A DNA stretch of 64,000 nt from Diphasiastrum complanatum (lineage: Eukaryota > Streptophyta > Lycopodiopsida > Lycopodiales > Lycopodiaceae): assembly GCA_029204225.1 (NCBI GenBank), contig CM055106.1:6482603-6546602 (forward strand), read 5' to 3'. The notes beneath the pieces were generated by a model, which made no database searches, was not told where the DNA came from, and saw nothing but the letters and a program-made list of their open reading frames with translations. Numbering within the stretch: position 1 is the stretch's first letter; each line of letters begins with the position of its first letter. Positions 35,463-48,725 of the stretch are shown here, one piece after another. Made by a program: the position numbers and the translations under genes.

Positions 35463-38400
35463 TTGCTTTTTCAGCACTTGGTAGGCAAAGTTATAAACTT
35501 TCTAGGATGAACAAACTCGAGCATATTGGAAGTGACAAAGCCCTCTTTGTCAAAGACAAGGATAAAGGAAGAAGCAAGAACCAGATTTTTCAAACATTCA
35601 ACAAAGACAAAGCCAAGAATCGAGACAAAGATGGTGAAGATGATGACTCATCTCATCCTTCTACTTCAAAGACCAAGAAGAAGAAAGTCAGGTGTTTCTT
35701 TTGTGGCAAGAAGGGGCACTATGCCTCTAATTGCTTTGAGAAGAAAAACCAACTCAAGCAAGCAAATCTCTCCAAAGAGATTGAAGAAGATTTTGTTGCA
35801 AGTGATGGAGAAGGGTCACTCATGGTGTCAAGTTTTTCCTCATCACCTTTCAAGAAAGATGGAGCTTGGTACATAGATAGTGGAGCTTCTTCACATATGT
35901 GATGTTCAAAGGAGTCTTTTGACTTGATTGTACCTTACAAAGGACTTAAAATATCTATTTATACTGCAAATAATCATGAGTGCTCTATTGAAAGAATTGG
36001 CAACATTCCACTGAAACTTGCTTATTCTAAAGTTCTTTCACTTTCCAATGTTCTTTTTGCTCCTAAGCTTACAAAGAACTTGATTAGTGTTGGAAAGTTG
36101 CTTGATAGTGGTTGTGATGTAAAGTTCAATTCCAATACTTGCTTTATCAAGAAAAATTATGAGATCCTAGCTAATGGATCTATATATGGTGGAATTTTCA
36201 AGTTGAATTCTTATGAGAATGCAAACTTTTGTGAAGTTGCTCTTTTATCTAAGGAGGAGTTATGGCATAGAAGGTTGGGGCATCCTAACTTTAAGTCTAT
36301 GTTTTCTATGATCAAGAAAGCTAAGGCTATTGGCCTTCCAAGATCACTTTCCAAGAAAATCAAGCCTAATGAGGCTTGTGCTATTGCAAAATCACATAGA
36401 AAACCATATCAAAAGTCTTTTATCAAGACTACTCATCCTTTGGAGCTAATACACTCGGATGTTCATTTTTCTTCTTCTAAAAGTATTGGTGGTGCAACAT
36501 GTTTTGTCACCTTTATTGATGACTTTACAAGATATACTTGGTTGTATCTACTTTCTTCAAAAGCTATGGTATTTGATCACTTCCTAAACTTCAAAGCTTA
36601 TGTTGAGAAATAGTTTTCTTTCAAAGTTAAAGCTTTAAGATATGATGAAGGAGGTGAATACATCTCCAACAAGTTCTATGAATATTGTGAGGGTGAAGAA
36701 ATTAAGAGAGAGTTTTCTTGTGCTTATTCTCCATCTCAAAATGGAGTTGCTGATAGAAAAAATCGATCTTTATGTGAATGTGCTAAAGTAATCCAAGTTG
36801 AAGCATCTTTGCCTATTGAATATTGGGGTGAAGCAATTAATTATGCAAACTATTTGTGCAATAGATTACCTCACAATACACTTGCAGGGAGATCACCATA
36901 TGAAGTCTTGTTTAAGAAGAAACCTAAGGTAGATCACCTTAGAGTTTTTGGATGTGCTTGCTTTGTTCATGTACCCTTGGAAACAAGGATAAGAGATGAT
37001 CCTAATTCTATCAAAGGGATCATGGTTGGATAACCTTAAAACAAGAAGGCTTACAGAATTTATGTTCCCTCTACCTCAACTACAATTGAGAGTAGAGATG
37101 TTATATTCCATGAGAATCAAAAATACATCCTTGAGGAGGCTGAGTTCAAAGATTCTCCAATCATCACCCTTGAAGACTATCATGGAGAGATGGGGCCGAG
37201 AATTGAGGAGTCACCTCGAATCTTTTCACCAAGGAGATCTCAAAGAGAAAGATCCGAGCCTAGGAGACTTACATATGAAGATAAAGGCAAGCAAGTGGAA
37301 CTCAACTCCACTAATTGTGCTTATTTTATTTCACATGAGGAGCCAAAGGATGTATATGGTGCACTCGATTCGAAGAAATGGTTTCTAGCCATGAAGGAGG
37401 AATTTCATGCTGATGGCCAACAAAACATGGGAGCTTGTGGATCTTCCATCAAACAAGCACACCATTGGTTGCAAATGGGTTTTTCGAGTCAAATATAATC
37501 AAGATGGCACAATCAACAATTACAAGGCAAGGCTTTGTGCAAAGGGTTTTGCTCAAGTTCATGGACTTGATTATGAGGAGACTTTTGCTCTAGTTGCAAA
37601 GATGGTATCAATTAGAATCATAATTTCTATTGCATGTTTTTTCAATTGGCAAGTTTTTCAACTAGATGTCTCTAATGCATTTTCAAATGGATATCTAGAA
37701 AAAGAGATTTATATGGATCAACCTATTGGGTTCATCCATGAAAAAAACAAAGTCAAAAGTCTCTATGGACAAAAGCAAGCTCCAAGGTCGTGGTATTCTC
37801 GACTTAACACCTTTCTTGATTCACTAGGATTTAATCTTAGTAACTACGATCCTTCCTTGTATGTCAAGTTTTATGATAGAGATATTGTCATCCTACTTAT
37901 TTATGTTGATGATATCATTCTAACAGGAAGTTGTATCAATTTAGTTGAGGAGACCAAGATTGCACTTGGAAAAGAGTTCAAGATGCAAGATCTTGGAGAA
38001 ATTCATTACATTTTAGGATTAGAGGTTGACTTTCATAATGATAAAGCTTTTGTATGTCAATCCAAGTATACTCTTTCAATGTTAAAAAAGTTTAATATGC
38101 TAGATTGTAAGAGTATAGAAACTCCTATGGAGCAAATTGTAAAAGACCCTAACAAAGGTGATGAAAGATCCTTCGTGGAAATCACTCTTTTTAGGAGTCT
38201 TATAGGCTCCTTAATTTGGCTCACAATAACTAGGCCTGACATAAGTTTTAGTGTTCATATTTTGAGCCAAGCTATGCAAAATTCTACTATTCATCATTGG
38301 AAAATGGCCAAGAGAGTGCTTAGATCAATATCTTAAACTTTTGATTATGGTTTTTTATATAAAAGTGAAGATATTTCTATAGTTGGATATTCTGACGCGA

Positions 38401-38834
38401 ATTTTGCACGTGATAAAGCAGACCAAAAATCTACAAGTGCTTATGTCATATATCTTGGAGGAAACTTGATATCTTGGCTTTCCAAAAAGCAAGATACTAT
38501 ATCACTCTTATCTTGTGAAGCTGAGTATAAGACACTCACTACTACAACAAAGGAAGTGCGTTGGATCAAGAGGTTGCTAGTGGAGCTAAAGATAATTATG
38601 GAAGATGAACTACCTATGATCATGCGTGACAACATTTCAGCACAAGCCCTTGCCAACAATCCGATATTTCATGCAAGGAGCAAACACATCGAGGTTGCGT
38701 GAGAGAGAAGCTCACTGAAGGAGAAATCTACTTGGAGAACATCGACACATCATCTTGTATTGCAGATTTGCTCACCAAACCTTTGAGCAAGAATTCCTTC
38801 ATCAAACATAGAGCCAATCTTGGTATAATACCAA
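35463..38834 (+). pseudogene. Ty1/Copia gag-pol relic, nearly full length
   Basis: In order: gag tail with zinc knuckle CFFCGKKGHYASNC (35695-35738); protease 'WYIDSGASSHM' (35868-35900) then a stop; pre-integrase 'LWHRRLGHPNFKSM'; integrase with 'FVTFIDDFTRYTWLYLLSSK', a stop at 36613, 'YDEGGEYISNKFYEY' and 'YSPSQNGVADRKNRSL'; 'IRDDPNSIKGIMVG'; a long RT frame (37407-38336, 309 residues) with 'NKTWELVDLPSNKHTIGCKW', 'QLDVSNAFSNGYLEKEIYM' and the catalytic 'LLIYVDDIIL'; RNase H 'YSDANFARDKADQKST' and 'CEAEYKTLTT'. The 5' LTR and early gag are missing. About five breaks. It is followed by its 3' LTR. Confidence 0.93.
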
Positions 38835-38874
38835 GATCCATGTTCAAGTCAACATAGATTGTTTTTAGCAAGAG

Positions 38875-39729
<855 letters not shown>

Positions 39730-39759
39730 TTTTGGAAATTTTGTCAGTACTGATACAAA

Positions 39760-41960
39760 TAAATGCTCGATAGTAAATTTCTCAACCAAAACGCTTCTTT
39801 AATAGATTGAGAAGCAACAGTGTATTCTGCTTATGTTGAATAAAGAGCAATAGAGGTTTCTTACGATTGTTCCATGAGATAGGATCGTTGTTGAAGAAGA
39901 ATGTAAATCCAGATGTGGACTTACAATTGTCTACATCTTTTCTCCAACTTGCATCAATATATCCACTGAGCTGATGAAAATTGTCGTTGTTGACTTCTCC
40001 ATAGCAGATGCACTGGTCCATGGTAGCTAGAATATACCTCATGACTCTTATGAGAGCCTTCCAATGGGTAATGCCAGGATTAGCCATATATTGCATGAGT
40101 GAGCTTACTGCAAAAGAGATGTCTGGTCTTGTACAGACCATTGCATACGTGAGAGATCCAAGTATCGATCGATAAAGATACTCTCTAATCTACTCCTCTT
40201 CCTACTTGGTCTGGGGACATTGGTTCTTTGACAAACGCAGGCCTGGATCCATTGGTGAGTGAGCTAATTTATAATTCATTAGATTGTATCTATCAAGAAC
40301 GTTGTGAAGATACCTTTGTTGAGTGATGTAAATCAGTCGTCTCATTCTGTCTCTATGGATTTGACAGAAGTGAGCTTCGCCCAGATCAGTCATGTCAAAT
40401 TCCAAAAACAACATCTGCTTAGAATCCTTCACCAGATTGATATTGTTGCTGAAAAACAACATATCATCCACGTATAAGGTGATGATAATGAAGGATTGTT
40501 GCACCAACTTGGAATAGACATTGCAATCAGCAGTGCTTGGTTGGAAACTTGTCCGATGAAGAATGTGTTGATCCTCTAAAACCAAGCTCTGGCAGACTGT
40601 TTCAAGCTGTAGAGTGCTTTATGGAGTTTACAGACATTATTCTTCATACCTTATAAAACGTATCCTTCGGGGTGGATCATGTAGATGTCTTCTTGTATAA
40701 CTCCATTCAGATAGGCTGTTTGCACATCAAGCTGATGCACTTCGAGGCCGACAACTATAGCATATGACAAGAGGCCTCGGATCGACGAATGTTTGACTAC
40801 TGGACTGAAAGTCTCATTGTAGTTGACGTTGGGGAGACAAATAGCAATTGAACCAATGCCTTCAATCACACACTCACCACCATTGGCCATGTGAATTGCT
40901 TTCTTGGCTCCATCATAAGTGACCAAAGAAGTAAAGAACTCCTTGTGACTAGTCATGTGTGAACTAGCTCCACTATCAATCCACCATGAATCTTTGTCAC
41001 CTTCACTTGATATTGGATTTGAAGAACACATCAAAAGAGAATCACAACCACGTAGATCCTCATCATTAGTAGTAAAGTTGATTTGCTTGCTACCTTCATC
41101 TCTTTGCTTTTTCAAACATAATTCATTAGCAAAATGCCCTTTGATTTCACAATAAAAGCATTTTAACTTTGACTTATCTTTCTTCTCACCAAAAGAGGAA
41201 GTCTCACCTTGATCTTGCCCTTTAGACCACTTGCCTTTGCCTTTGCCTTTGCCCTTGAACTTGCCTTTGATGAACATAGCCTCCTCTTCATAATGAGATG
41301 TCGATGTAGATTCACCTCCTCTTGATTGAAGCCTATACTCCTCATTCACCAAGATCTCTTGCAAATACAATACTTGGAAAAGTCTTTTGAATAGAAAAAC
41401 TTTGAACAAGATTAACATAATTATCCAAGCCATTAAGTATAACTTGAACAAGTTCTACCTCCTCAATGCTTTCATCAATACAGGCTAACTAATCATTGAA
41501 TGTTTTAACCCTCAAAACAAAAGCATGAGTACTTTCATCCTTCTTTTGCAAACTTTGAAAGATTTGCCTCCTAAGAGTAAGCACTCTTGATGTAGACTTG
41601 GATTAATAAAGCTTCTTCAAAGCTTCCCAAGCCTCCAAAGATGATGTGCACTTACCAACTTCCTTGAGAAGCTCATTGGTAACATTCATTTTTATCATGT
41701 GTAGAGCCCTTTTGGCCCTCTTATCATACCTCATTTGATCTTGAGGTGCTTGAGGCCTCTCCTCCACACCTGCAACAATCTCCATCAACTCATTCATCTC
41801 CAATAAGGACTCCATCCTCACGTTCCAAGTAGAATAGTTGATTGAGGTAAGCCTATCATTGCTCTCCAACATAAAGCCTCCACTTGTAGCCATGTTGAAG
41901 TGACTTGATCTTCTTCTTTCAAATTGTTCCAATGCACAAAGCACTCTCTTGAATGTCAAA
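39760..41960 (-). pseudogene. Ty1/Copia relic with protease-RT deletion fusion
   Basis: Minus strand. Gag at 41603-41959 has 'TSINYSTWNVRMESLLEMNE' and 'RALHMIKMNVTNELLKEVGK'. The frame 40651-41451 has a knuckle CFYCEIKGHFANELC (one extra residue), protease 'WWIDSGASSHMTSHKEFFTS', then runs in frame from 'GSIAICLPNV' into RT 'NYNETFSPVVKHSSIRGLLS' and 'VHQLDVQTAYLNGVIQEDIYM'. The whole integrase and early RT are thus deleted without losing the frame. RT continues at 40202-40585 ('ITLYVDDMLFFSNN') and RNase H at 39782-40141 ('ISFAVSSLMQYMANPG', 'STSGFTFFFNNDPISW'). It is cut at 39729-39760 by the LTR of the neighbouring Copia. Confidence 0.9.
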
Positions 41961-43799
41961 AAATGAACTCAAGAAGAAATCACAAAGATATGGAACCTCT
42001 CAAATCTCTTCTAGCACTTCTAACTAGAAAATCAACACATAGAATAGTGAAATCTTGATTAGCTTATGACCTATCCTCAATGTAATGATTCTTGACACTT
42101 CATAAGATTGAAACACACTAAAATGAAGTTCAGTGACTAATAGTTTACCTGTAATGTTGAGGTTCAGATTAGTGTGGAAAGTTTACATGTACTTCTCACA
42201 CGTGTGAGAGGCTGTTGGAGTTGTACTTTCACCAAAACTTTGTGTTTTTTCAATATTTGAGCTTCAAACAAGTTGTGAAGAGTGAAACTAGTGATGTGCT
42301 TATGAAAAACCATTGTTTCCTTTATAGATTTGATGAGTAAATGGTGTTAGAAGCTTATTAAACCTACAAATCCTTGAGAGAGAGTTTGAGGCTTATGTTT
42401 TTTAGTTCAAGAGTGAAACTAAAACCATAGGAAGGCATTGGCACTTCCAAGAATCAAATCCAAGTTTCTAAGTGGATAGATTGTGTAGAGATCATTAAAG
42501 TGTAGAGAAACTTGGATTTTTTCTCAACTCTTGTACCTTTTGTAGGCTGTAAAAAATAAAATGCAATAATGGAGGTGCAACAACATCCGACAATAAAAGC
42601 AAACTAGCACATTTTGAAAATCTCTAGTTGGAAAGATTCTACTGACATAAAAATATCACTCTCTCAACATTTGTGTTTGGTACAATTTTCTATATTTTGA
42701 ATGATAACATTTTTTACTTCCTTAGTTGCGTTGAATTAATATTTATGAGTTGATAAGTGGTCATCAATATGTATGATCTGGACATAGATCTTTATGCTAA
42801 TGCTACAAGGCTTAATAAGAGACCTTGATATCTATCTTGATGATTGTTTTTGCATTATTCTAGTGATTGAATGATTATAAATATATGAACTCACAAGATT
42901 GGAGAATGTAGCCCATAATATAAATTATTTCGATTTTTTCAATTATATATCCAAAGCATGCATAAAAAAAATGCATGATTTAGCAATTACACAATTCCTT
43001 CTAAGATTGAACATACAATCGAACAAGCCCAAACAACATCTAAATCTTTAACTCTAATTTTTCAAGTCATAGTTCGGTACGTACCCAATATAGCTTTTAG
43101 CTCAAATGTATTAGATTTATCTTCTTGACAAAATCTTTCTACACCTCTAAAGTTAGATGTTTTGATTTTGATTTTGGGGGGTGAAATAGGTAAATTGGTG
43201 TTATCACGATCTCCATCAATCAAGTAACTAACTATTAAAAGAGAGGAAGGGATATCTAATATAATCGTTAACTCAATATTAATAATGTTTGCGAGGGAAT
43301 CTATAGTCTCTCATAAACATGACCTCATGACCGAAAATGGAATGTATCTTTGAAAGAGGGGAAAGCAAATTCACCAACTAGATTTGTTAGCCATAGAATT
43401 ATATTTGGTCATAGTTTAGTGGCCTTTTGAACCTTCTATGCCATCTTAATGAGCTCATATGTTAAGTTGGCTAGGCAATGATTATTTTATGGAGTTTAGT
43501 CTATTCTTATTTATCATATATTCACCAGTTGATAACAATAATCCATGGTTAAATCAATGAGATGGTCATGAATACAGATCACCCTAGTATTTGGAGTTAC
43601 AATACTTGGATGAAATATGTGTTATCTCTAACATTTGAGATAGGTAAGCTGTTGATCACAATATCTCCTTATCTCGAAGTATACTAATTTAGAACAAGTG
43701 ATGACTATTTTGAAACATTCAATGCTACCAAATCTACCATGTCTTTATAAATTTTTTGGTTTTTCTAGCTATTATCACATATGTATCAAACAATATGCT
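41961..43799. other. No recognised gene; Copia leader then AT-rich DNA
   Basis: 41961-42250 is probably the leader of the minus-strand Copia: it shares a CACACGTGTG stretch with the leader at 79-696. Beyond that I see nothing recognisable. Confidence 0.45.
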
Positions 43800-44190
43800 T
43801 AATTAATTTTTCTCATGACAAAGCAACTTAAGGGAACGTGGAAGAGCTCATGGGAAAGAATGAGCATTAATATTTTAGAGCATGCTCTAGCCATAGCTTC
43901 ATCACTTAAAACATCGATCCAAATCAACAATATGTTTGAAATGAATGCTAGTGACTTCATAGTAGGAGCAACGTATACGTTCATGGGAAGTTTATTGCTT
44001 TTCAAATCAAAAAGCATGATTTACTTCTACATGAGGATAATACATATCATAAGGAATTATTCTCAATCATGAATGCTTTGAAAACTTCAAGGCACTTGGT
44101 GTGTCGTGCTAATTCTAAAATTATGACACATCTTGAAAGTATTAGACTCTTAGTTCAGAGATAAACAAAAAGACTCTTTGAGCGAGTGGA
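43800..44190 (+). pseudogene. Ty3/Gypsy RNase H remnant
   Basis: The + strand has 'LAIASSLKTSIQINNMFEMN', then 'ASDFIVGATYTFMGSLLLFKSK', 'RNYSQS', corresponding to the Gypsy RNase H segment 'vLalpdf.k.Fei.cDASdfgiGavL.Q.ghPvaFeSkKl...e.nYs..EkEl'. The catalytic Asp has become Asn ('MNASDF'). Only about 100 codons with stops. The match is loose but its order is right. Confidence 0.55.
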
Positions 44191-45441
44191 AGAATTCTAT
44201 AGCAGCACATTGTAGGCTTTTTGTTGTTGTTTAGGATGCCTATGATAAGAATTTTTTTTTGATGGTAGTGACTTCCTAGGGCATGATGATACTTAAGCTC
44301 TTTTTTATAAATATTGAGAAACAAGAGCATGATACCTAAAACCCATTCTCAAAATGAAGGTGTTGTGGAAAAAAGGCGGTTGTTTCGGAGGTTGTCATTG
44401 GTCCATGTTTGCCCTAAAATGACTTTGAAGGGCATTTGAGAACCTGTTGAAAAACATTTGAAGTGAAAGAACACTCTCTCTCTAAAAAGTTCTAGAAAAA
44501 GAAAATCAGGGTATAAAATCTTGATTGCACGAGAGAGAAATGGCGATGGCAAGACTGAGGAACTCAAGGAGATTGAAATTTTTTCGTTTTTTAGGGTTTG
44601 TTTGGTATGAGAAAGAAATAGCGCACTTAGATAAAACACGTTTAAGCATTTTTAGTGACCACGTGTGCCCTAAACTTCAATGACGTGCAATTAACGATAG
44701 GGTTGACAGCCGTACGTTTCTACGCCGTACATTTCTAAAATCCTCGAGAAAAAGAGAGAGATAGCGCGCGTCATGTCTGAAAAAAGAGAGATGATGGCGA
44801 CGAGATAGAGCAGTGCCGCCCATCGATGAGCGAGCGAGCGCGTAGTAGACGATCGTTGATTGTTTAGCGTTTCTCGCCCTCTCAGATCTCACTACTTGAG
44901 CGCCACACAGTCAGCAGCTGCCATGTTCGAGAGATAGACAGCTGGGGAGCGCAATGTCTACTCAAAGAGAGAGAAAGAATAATGTGAGTTGAGAGAGAGA
45001 TATGGTGATCTTTTTTTTTTCCAGCTTTGCATTGATTCATGGCTGTCTAGCTTGGTTTGGCTGTCGAGGAGTGGCAAGGTAAGGAGCTCATGCTTTGCGC
45101 ACCTATTGGATCAGGCAGCAGCTATTATCATGCATCGTTTGCTTGGTTGTCCATTTCCAAACGACGAGAGTGAGCTTTTGGTGTTGGTAGAGATAATTTG
45201 AGTTGAGAGAGAAAGAGAGAGGGGTGAAAGGTCGTAGTAATTGAGAGAGAGTAATCATGAGCATGTAAACTTTTGGATTTTGTTTAGGTCTGGAAAATGG
45301 TGAGTTAACTGCCAATTCAATGAGGCATTGCCTCACATTTGCGCTCTTCTTTCATACGATCCTGCGATGAATCATTTGTGATCTATGTGTTTAGATAATC
45401 GTAGAAGCAGTAATAGTGTTCGGGAAGCAATTCATTTTGGT

Positions 45442-45496
<55 letters not shown>

Positions 45497-45605
45497 ATCA
45501 CAATATAGCGAAGCAGAGAGAGATGTTAGTCCTTTTTTAGGATTTTTAGGTTTAGGGTTAGGGTTTTTTAGGGTGTTGACATGGAAAATAGCGATAATAA
45601 TGTGA

Positions 45606-45655
<50 letters not shown>

Positions 45656-45940
45656 TGAGCAGTGCTAGAGAAAACGCGACTTCAACGTCTCGGCCACTTA
45701 TGCCCTAAAACTTGAATGACATGCATTTGACGGGTGGATGACGAGCATACGTGAAAGTTGAAGTTTGAAGAAAGTTTTAGAAAGAGAGAAGTTGAAGAAA
45801 TCTCCAAAAAGGAGGTCGCGAACGTTCGCGAGAGCGAGCTAGCGAGCTCTCCGGGAGAGCGTGACTGCATGAGAGAGAAAAGGGGAGATAATGTGAGTTG
45901 AGTGAGGAAAGAAAGAGAGAGAGAAAGAAAGAAAGAAAGA
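44191..45940. repeat. GA-rich modular repeat region with microsatellites
   Basis: No gene. A module with 'TGCCCTAAA(A)CTT(C/G)AATGAC(G/A)TGCA' occurs near 44666 and 45702, and a looser one near 44408. The phrase AATGTGAGTTGAGAGAGA occurs near 44983, 45600 and 45893. Pure (GA)n runs lie at 45445-45494 and 45608-45652. Two TTTAGGG-type units near 45548-45575 are too few to be telomeric. Confidence 0.55.
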
Positions 45941-47155
45941 TTTATTAATGTCCGTGAGTACCCTAAGGTATATAGGACTAGCAAAAGTACATATCAGGTG
46001 TGATATATACCCAAGAGCACTGTGGCTCATACAACAAGAATTTAAAACTAAGATTAACTACTATTAACTCTCAAGGCAAAAAAATACTCTCACGCAAGAG
46101 AGTGCCTTTGAATTTCTCTACTCTCCAAGCTCTATACTTTCAAACTCATAGCTTAACAAAAACAAGCCGACCATCTCTGAAAGGAGCTCGTTGTTCTTTG
46201 CTTCTTCCTTCTGTTATTAGTTTCTTCCGTTCAGCCCATTGCAGTGGAGTCAAGTCTTCATCCACATAATGGTCAGATCCTTTAGACATGCTCGTCTGTG
46301 TAAAACCGTTTGCCAAAGGTTTGCATCCTTAAATCGCATAAAAACCGTGGAGGGTTGGAGCTTACCCTCCCAAGCCGCAACAATGCCTTCCTCAGATACT
46401 GAAAAAGTGGAGGAAATATATGCATTTGATTCAGCAAGCAGGTCTTTTCCTTCAAATTTGACTCCTCGTACCCTAATGTTGAGTGTCTTCGCCATCCTCT
46501 TTTCTTGCTCTTCCATTGTCTTGGAGATGACTTGTTTGGGATTTTTAACCACTTCGGCCCATGACTTTGTCGAGATTTGAAGCTTTTCTTCAAGGATTTT
46601 CACTTTTCCAGCAAGGGTAGAAAGCGAATTCTCTTCCGAATGTCTTGCTCATCTTCTGCCAGTTGTTCTTTGAGAAGTTCATTTTCCACTTCCAACATCC
46701 CTATTTTCCCTTGTAACTGGGCCACTGTAGTTTTAAGTCCAGATATACGAAAGGCCTTTCTTCGCAGTTCTTCTTGTATTGTGTCAAATTTCAATGTGGC
46801 GACAAAGTATAATGGTGCCATTAAAGGATGGCTCGGAAGAATATGTGGAACCCGATGAGTATTCACTAGGAACAGACGAGTATTCACTAGGAACAGTGCT
46901 AGCTATTGGATGCACTGGCGTGAAAGAGGCAGGTGTAGACACGGAAGAATGCACAGGTGTGGACAGCGTTGAGATGGCAAGCAGCGATGGTGAGGCCAAC
47001 GCTGGAACAACAGCAGGTGTGGACAACGTTGAGATGGCAGGCAGCGATGGTGAGGCCAACATTGGAGCAGCAGAAGTACGTGGGGTGGGGGGGGGAGCGT
47101 GGGCTCCCCTTCCCTTTCTTAGCCATGATCTGCCTCGCCCTACCGCCCTACTCAA
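45941..47155 (-). pseudogene. LINE-type retroposon ORF1 with 3' stem-loop and (TC)n tail
   Basis: Minus strand. From ATG 47155: a Pro/Ser/Thr-rich N-terminus, then after a shift a leucine-rich coiled coil ('LQGKIGMLEVENELLKEQLA', 46600-46800), then 'KSWAEVV', 'EEQEKRMAKTLNIRVRGVKF', an RRM-like part with 'STVFMRFKDANLWQTVLHRR', and, after a shift, 'VDEDLTPLQWAERKKL' and 'FRDGRLVFVKL', stop at 46147. This is the layout of L1-type ORF1 RNA chaperones (coiled coil, RRM, C-terminal domain). No endonuclease or RT follows: about 170 bases later the element ends in a stem-loop (45950-45978) and a (TC)-type tail. A non-autonomous element is likely. Family inferred by layout and motif. Confidence 0.6.
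45950..45978 (-). other. Retroposon 3' stem-loop
   Basis: On the + strand, GTCC...GGAC outer arms enclose GTACC-CTAA-GGTAT. The minus-strand sequence then reads ATTAATAAA and a TTTC/TC repeat. The same arrangement with a different outer stem (GTCTT/AAGAC) is at 57463-57493. Confidence 0.6.
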
Positions 47156-47214
47156 TCTCAGTCAGGCAGCGAGGCAGCGGGCCAGCAGATCAGCGTGCCA
47201 GCAGACCATCATGC

Positions 47215-47218
<4 letters not shown>

Positions 47219-47259
<41 letters not shown>
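47219..47259. repeat. (GA)n microsatellite
   Basis: About 41 bases of GA just upstream of the LINE-type ORF1 start on the other strand. Confidence 0.95.
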
Positions 47260-47261
<2 letters not shown>

Positions 47262-47732
47262 TCAGATGAAAGTGGTAGCACTTTGCTGAACGCTGTGTCC
47301 TCGGCAAAGGAGGCTGCTGCTTCTTCCTTTCAAGAACAAATTGATGCATGGGATTTGGCAAGGACTGTGACATATGTGTGGGAGGGAGGTCAAGGGCTTC
47401 TCTTTCTTCCTTAGGTCACTGCCATTGCGTTTTCTTGAAGCCAATTTGTAAAAAAGGCCTCTTGCTAATTATCGAGTTGGATTTGCTATTATTCCCATTG
47501 TGATAGACCGATCATAGCCATACCTCAAGGCTATTTCAAATCTAGTGGTAAACATTATTTTGAAGCATCATGCATTTTTATTGTTGGATAAGAAGAAAGA
47601 TTGAAACCATGCTACTTTTCTACTTTAGAATATACTTAGTTGCAGGACCTGTTTTTGGTTTTGATGTAGAGTACAACTTATTGAAGCTAATTGTGATAGT
47701 TTCACTGTCTTGCTCTTTATCTTCTTGTTTTC
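47260..47732. other. No recognised gene
   Basis: The last part (47700-47735) is a pyrimidine-rich TTGCTCTTTATCTTCTTGTTTTCAG, like the end of an intron. Confidence 0.35.
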
Positions 47733-48162
47733 AGGAGACCATTGGTTCTGCTTGAAGTGGTTAGTTCTTAGATCATGCAAGATTTAGAGTCTCAAGTTGC
47801 CAGAGCAAATCATGGTTACTTAATTGTATTGCTCTTTTTCTTGTTTTAGGGGAAAGCATCAATACTGCTTGAAGTGGATAGGTTCCATATTTTCAAAGCA
47901 GGCACGATCTTTTTAGGTGTGCAAAATGGCATCAGCCAGCATATATCAGAGGATCTGTCATTTAAAATTGTATATGTTGCTCCTTGACTCCTCGTAATCA
48001 TTTTTACATGGTCGAAAGATCACTAAAATTCCACCCCCTGAATGAAGTTGCTAACAAGTTAATCTCTTCAAATGCTCCAAAGGGAGAGGACAACTTTGAG
48101 ATGGGTGTGAAAGGGAGAAGCCAAAAAAATTGACCACAAGGCCTTGGGAATTCCCTTGAAAC

Positions 48163-48208
<46 letters not shown>

Positions 48209-48538
48209 TACCACTACAAAATTTGGGGCCATGCATTTGCTCTTTGATACACAAAATTGGCAATATTACAAAATGTTTGTGGTGATACATTTCTCATGCT
48301 AAAAAAACTTTGGCAAAGCCTCTGATATATGTTGCTCTGGCTGATGCCATTTTGCACACCTGAAAAGATCGTGCCTGCTATGAAAATATGGAACCTATCC
48401 ACTTCAAGCAGTGTTGATGCTTTCCCTTGAAACAGAGCAATACAATTAAGTCACCATGATTTGCTCTGACAACTTGAGACTCTAAATCTTGCATGATCTG
48501 AGAACTAACCACTTCAAACAGAACCAATGGTCTCCTGG
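47733..48538. repeat. Foldback: about 220-bp inverted repeat, 366-bp spacer
   Basis: Left arm 47733-47952 (from GAGACCATTGGTTCTGC to ATATATCAGAGG) is matched in reverse by 48319-48538, with roughly 90% identity by eye. The left arm contains two intron-end-like pieces, each followed by '...CTGCTTGAAGTGG'. The right arm has lost the pyrimidine tract of one. The spacer carries a (GA)n run at 48165-48206. The minus-strand frame through the right arm ('FHIFIAGTIFSGVQNGISQS') may be a relic of a host exon; I do not recognise it. Confidence 0.8.
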
Positions 48539-48553
48539 GGCTCTATGACATTG

Positions 48554-48725
48554 TAAATAGGCCATTAGAAGCCCTTGGACACTAGGATAATTCACAGGGA
48601 TCAAATATAGGAGTGCTCACCGTGTGTGCATTAAATAGGCCATTAGAAGCCTATAATAGCCCTTGGACACTAGGATAATTCAAAGGGATCAAATATAGGA
48701 GTGCTCTACCGTGTGTGCATTAAAT
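48554..48725 (+). repeat. Imperfect tandem duplication of about 80-90 bp
   Basis: TAAATAGGCCATTAGAAGCC...CACCGTGTGTGCAT is followed by a second copy with a short insertion (TATAATAGCC). Confidence 0.85.

Noticed and set aside
45545-45576. TTTAGGG-type telomere-like sequence
   Set aside because: Only about two units (GGTTTAGGGTTAGGG) in an AT- and GA-rich context; too short for an interstitial telomere array.
46779-47414. 211-codon + strand frame with repeated 'EYSLGTDEYSLGT' and 'GEANAG' units
   Set aside because: It is the antisense of the LINE-type ORF1 N-terminus; the repeats reflect the Ser/Pro/Thr repeats on the other strand and it runs through a (GA)n array.
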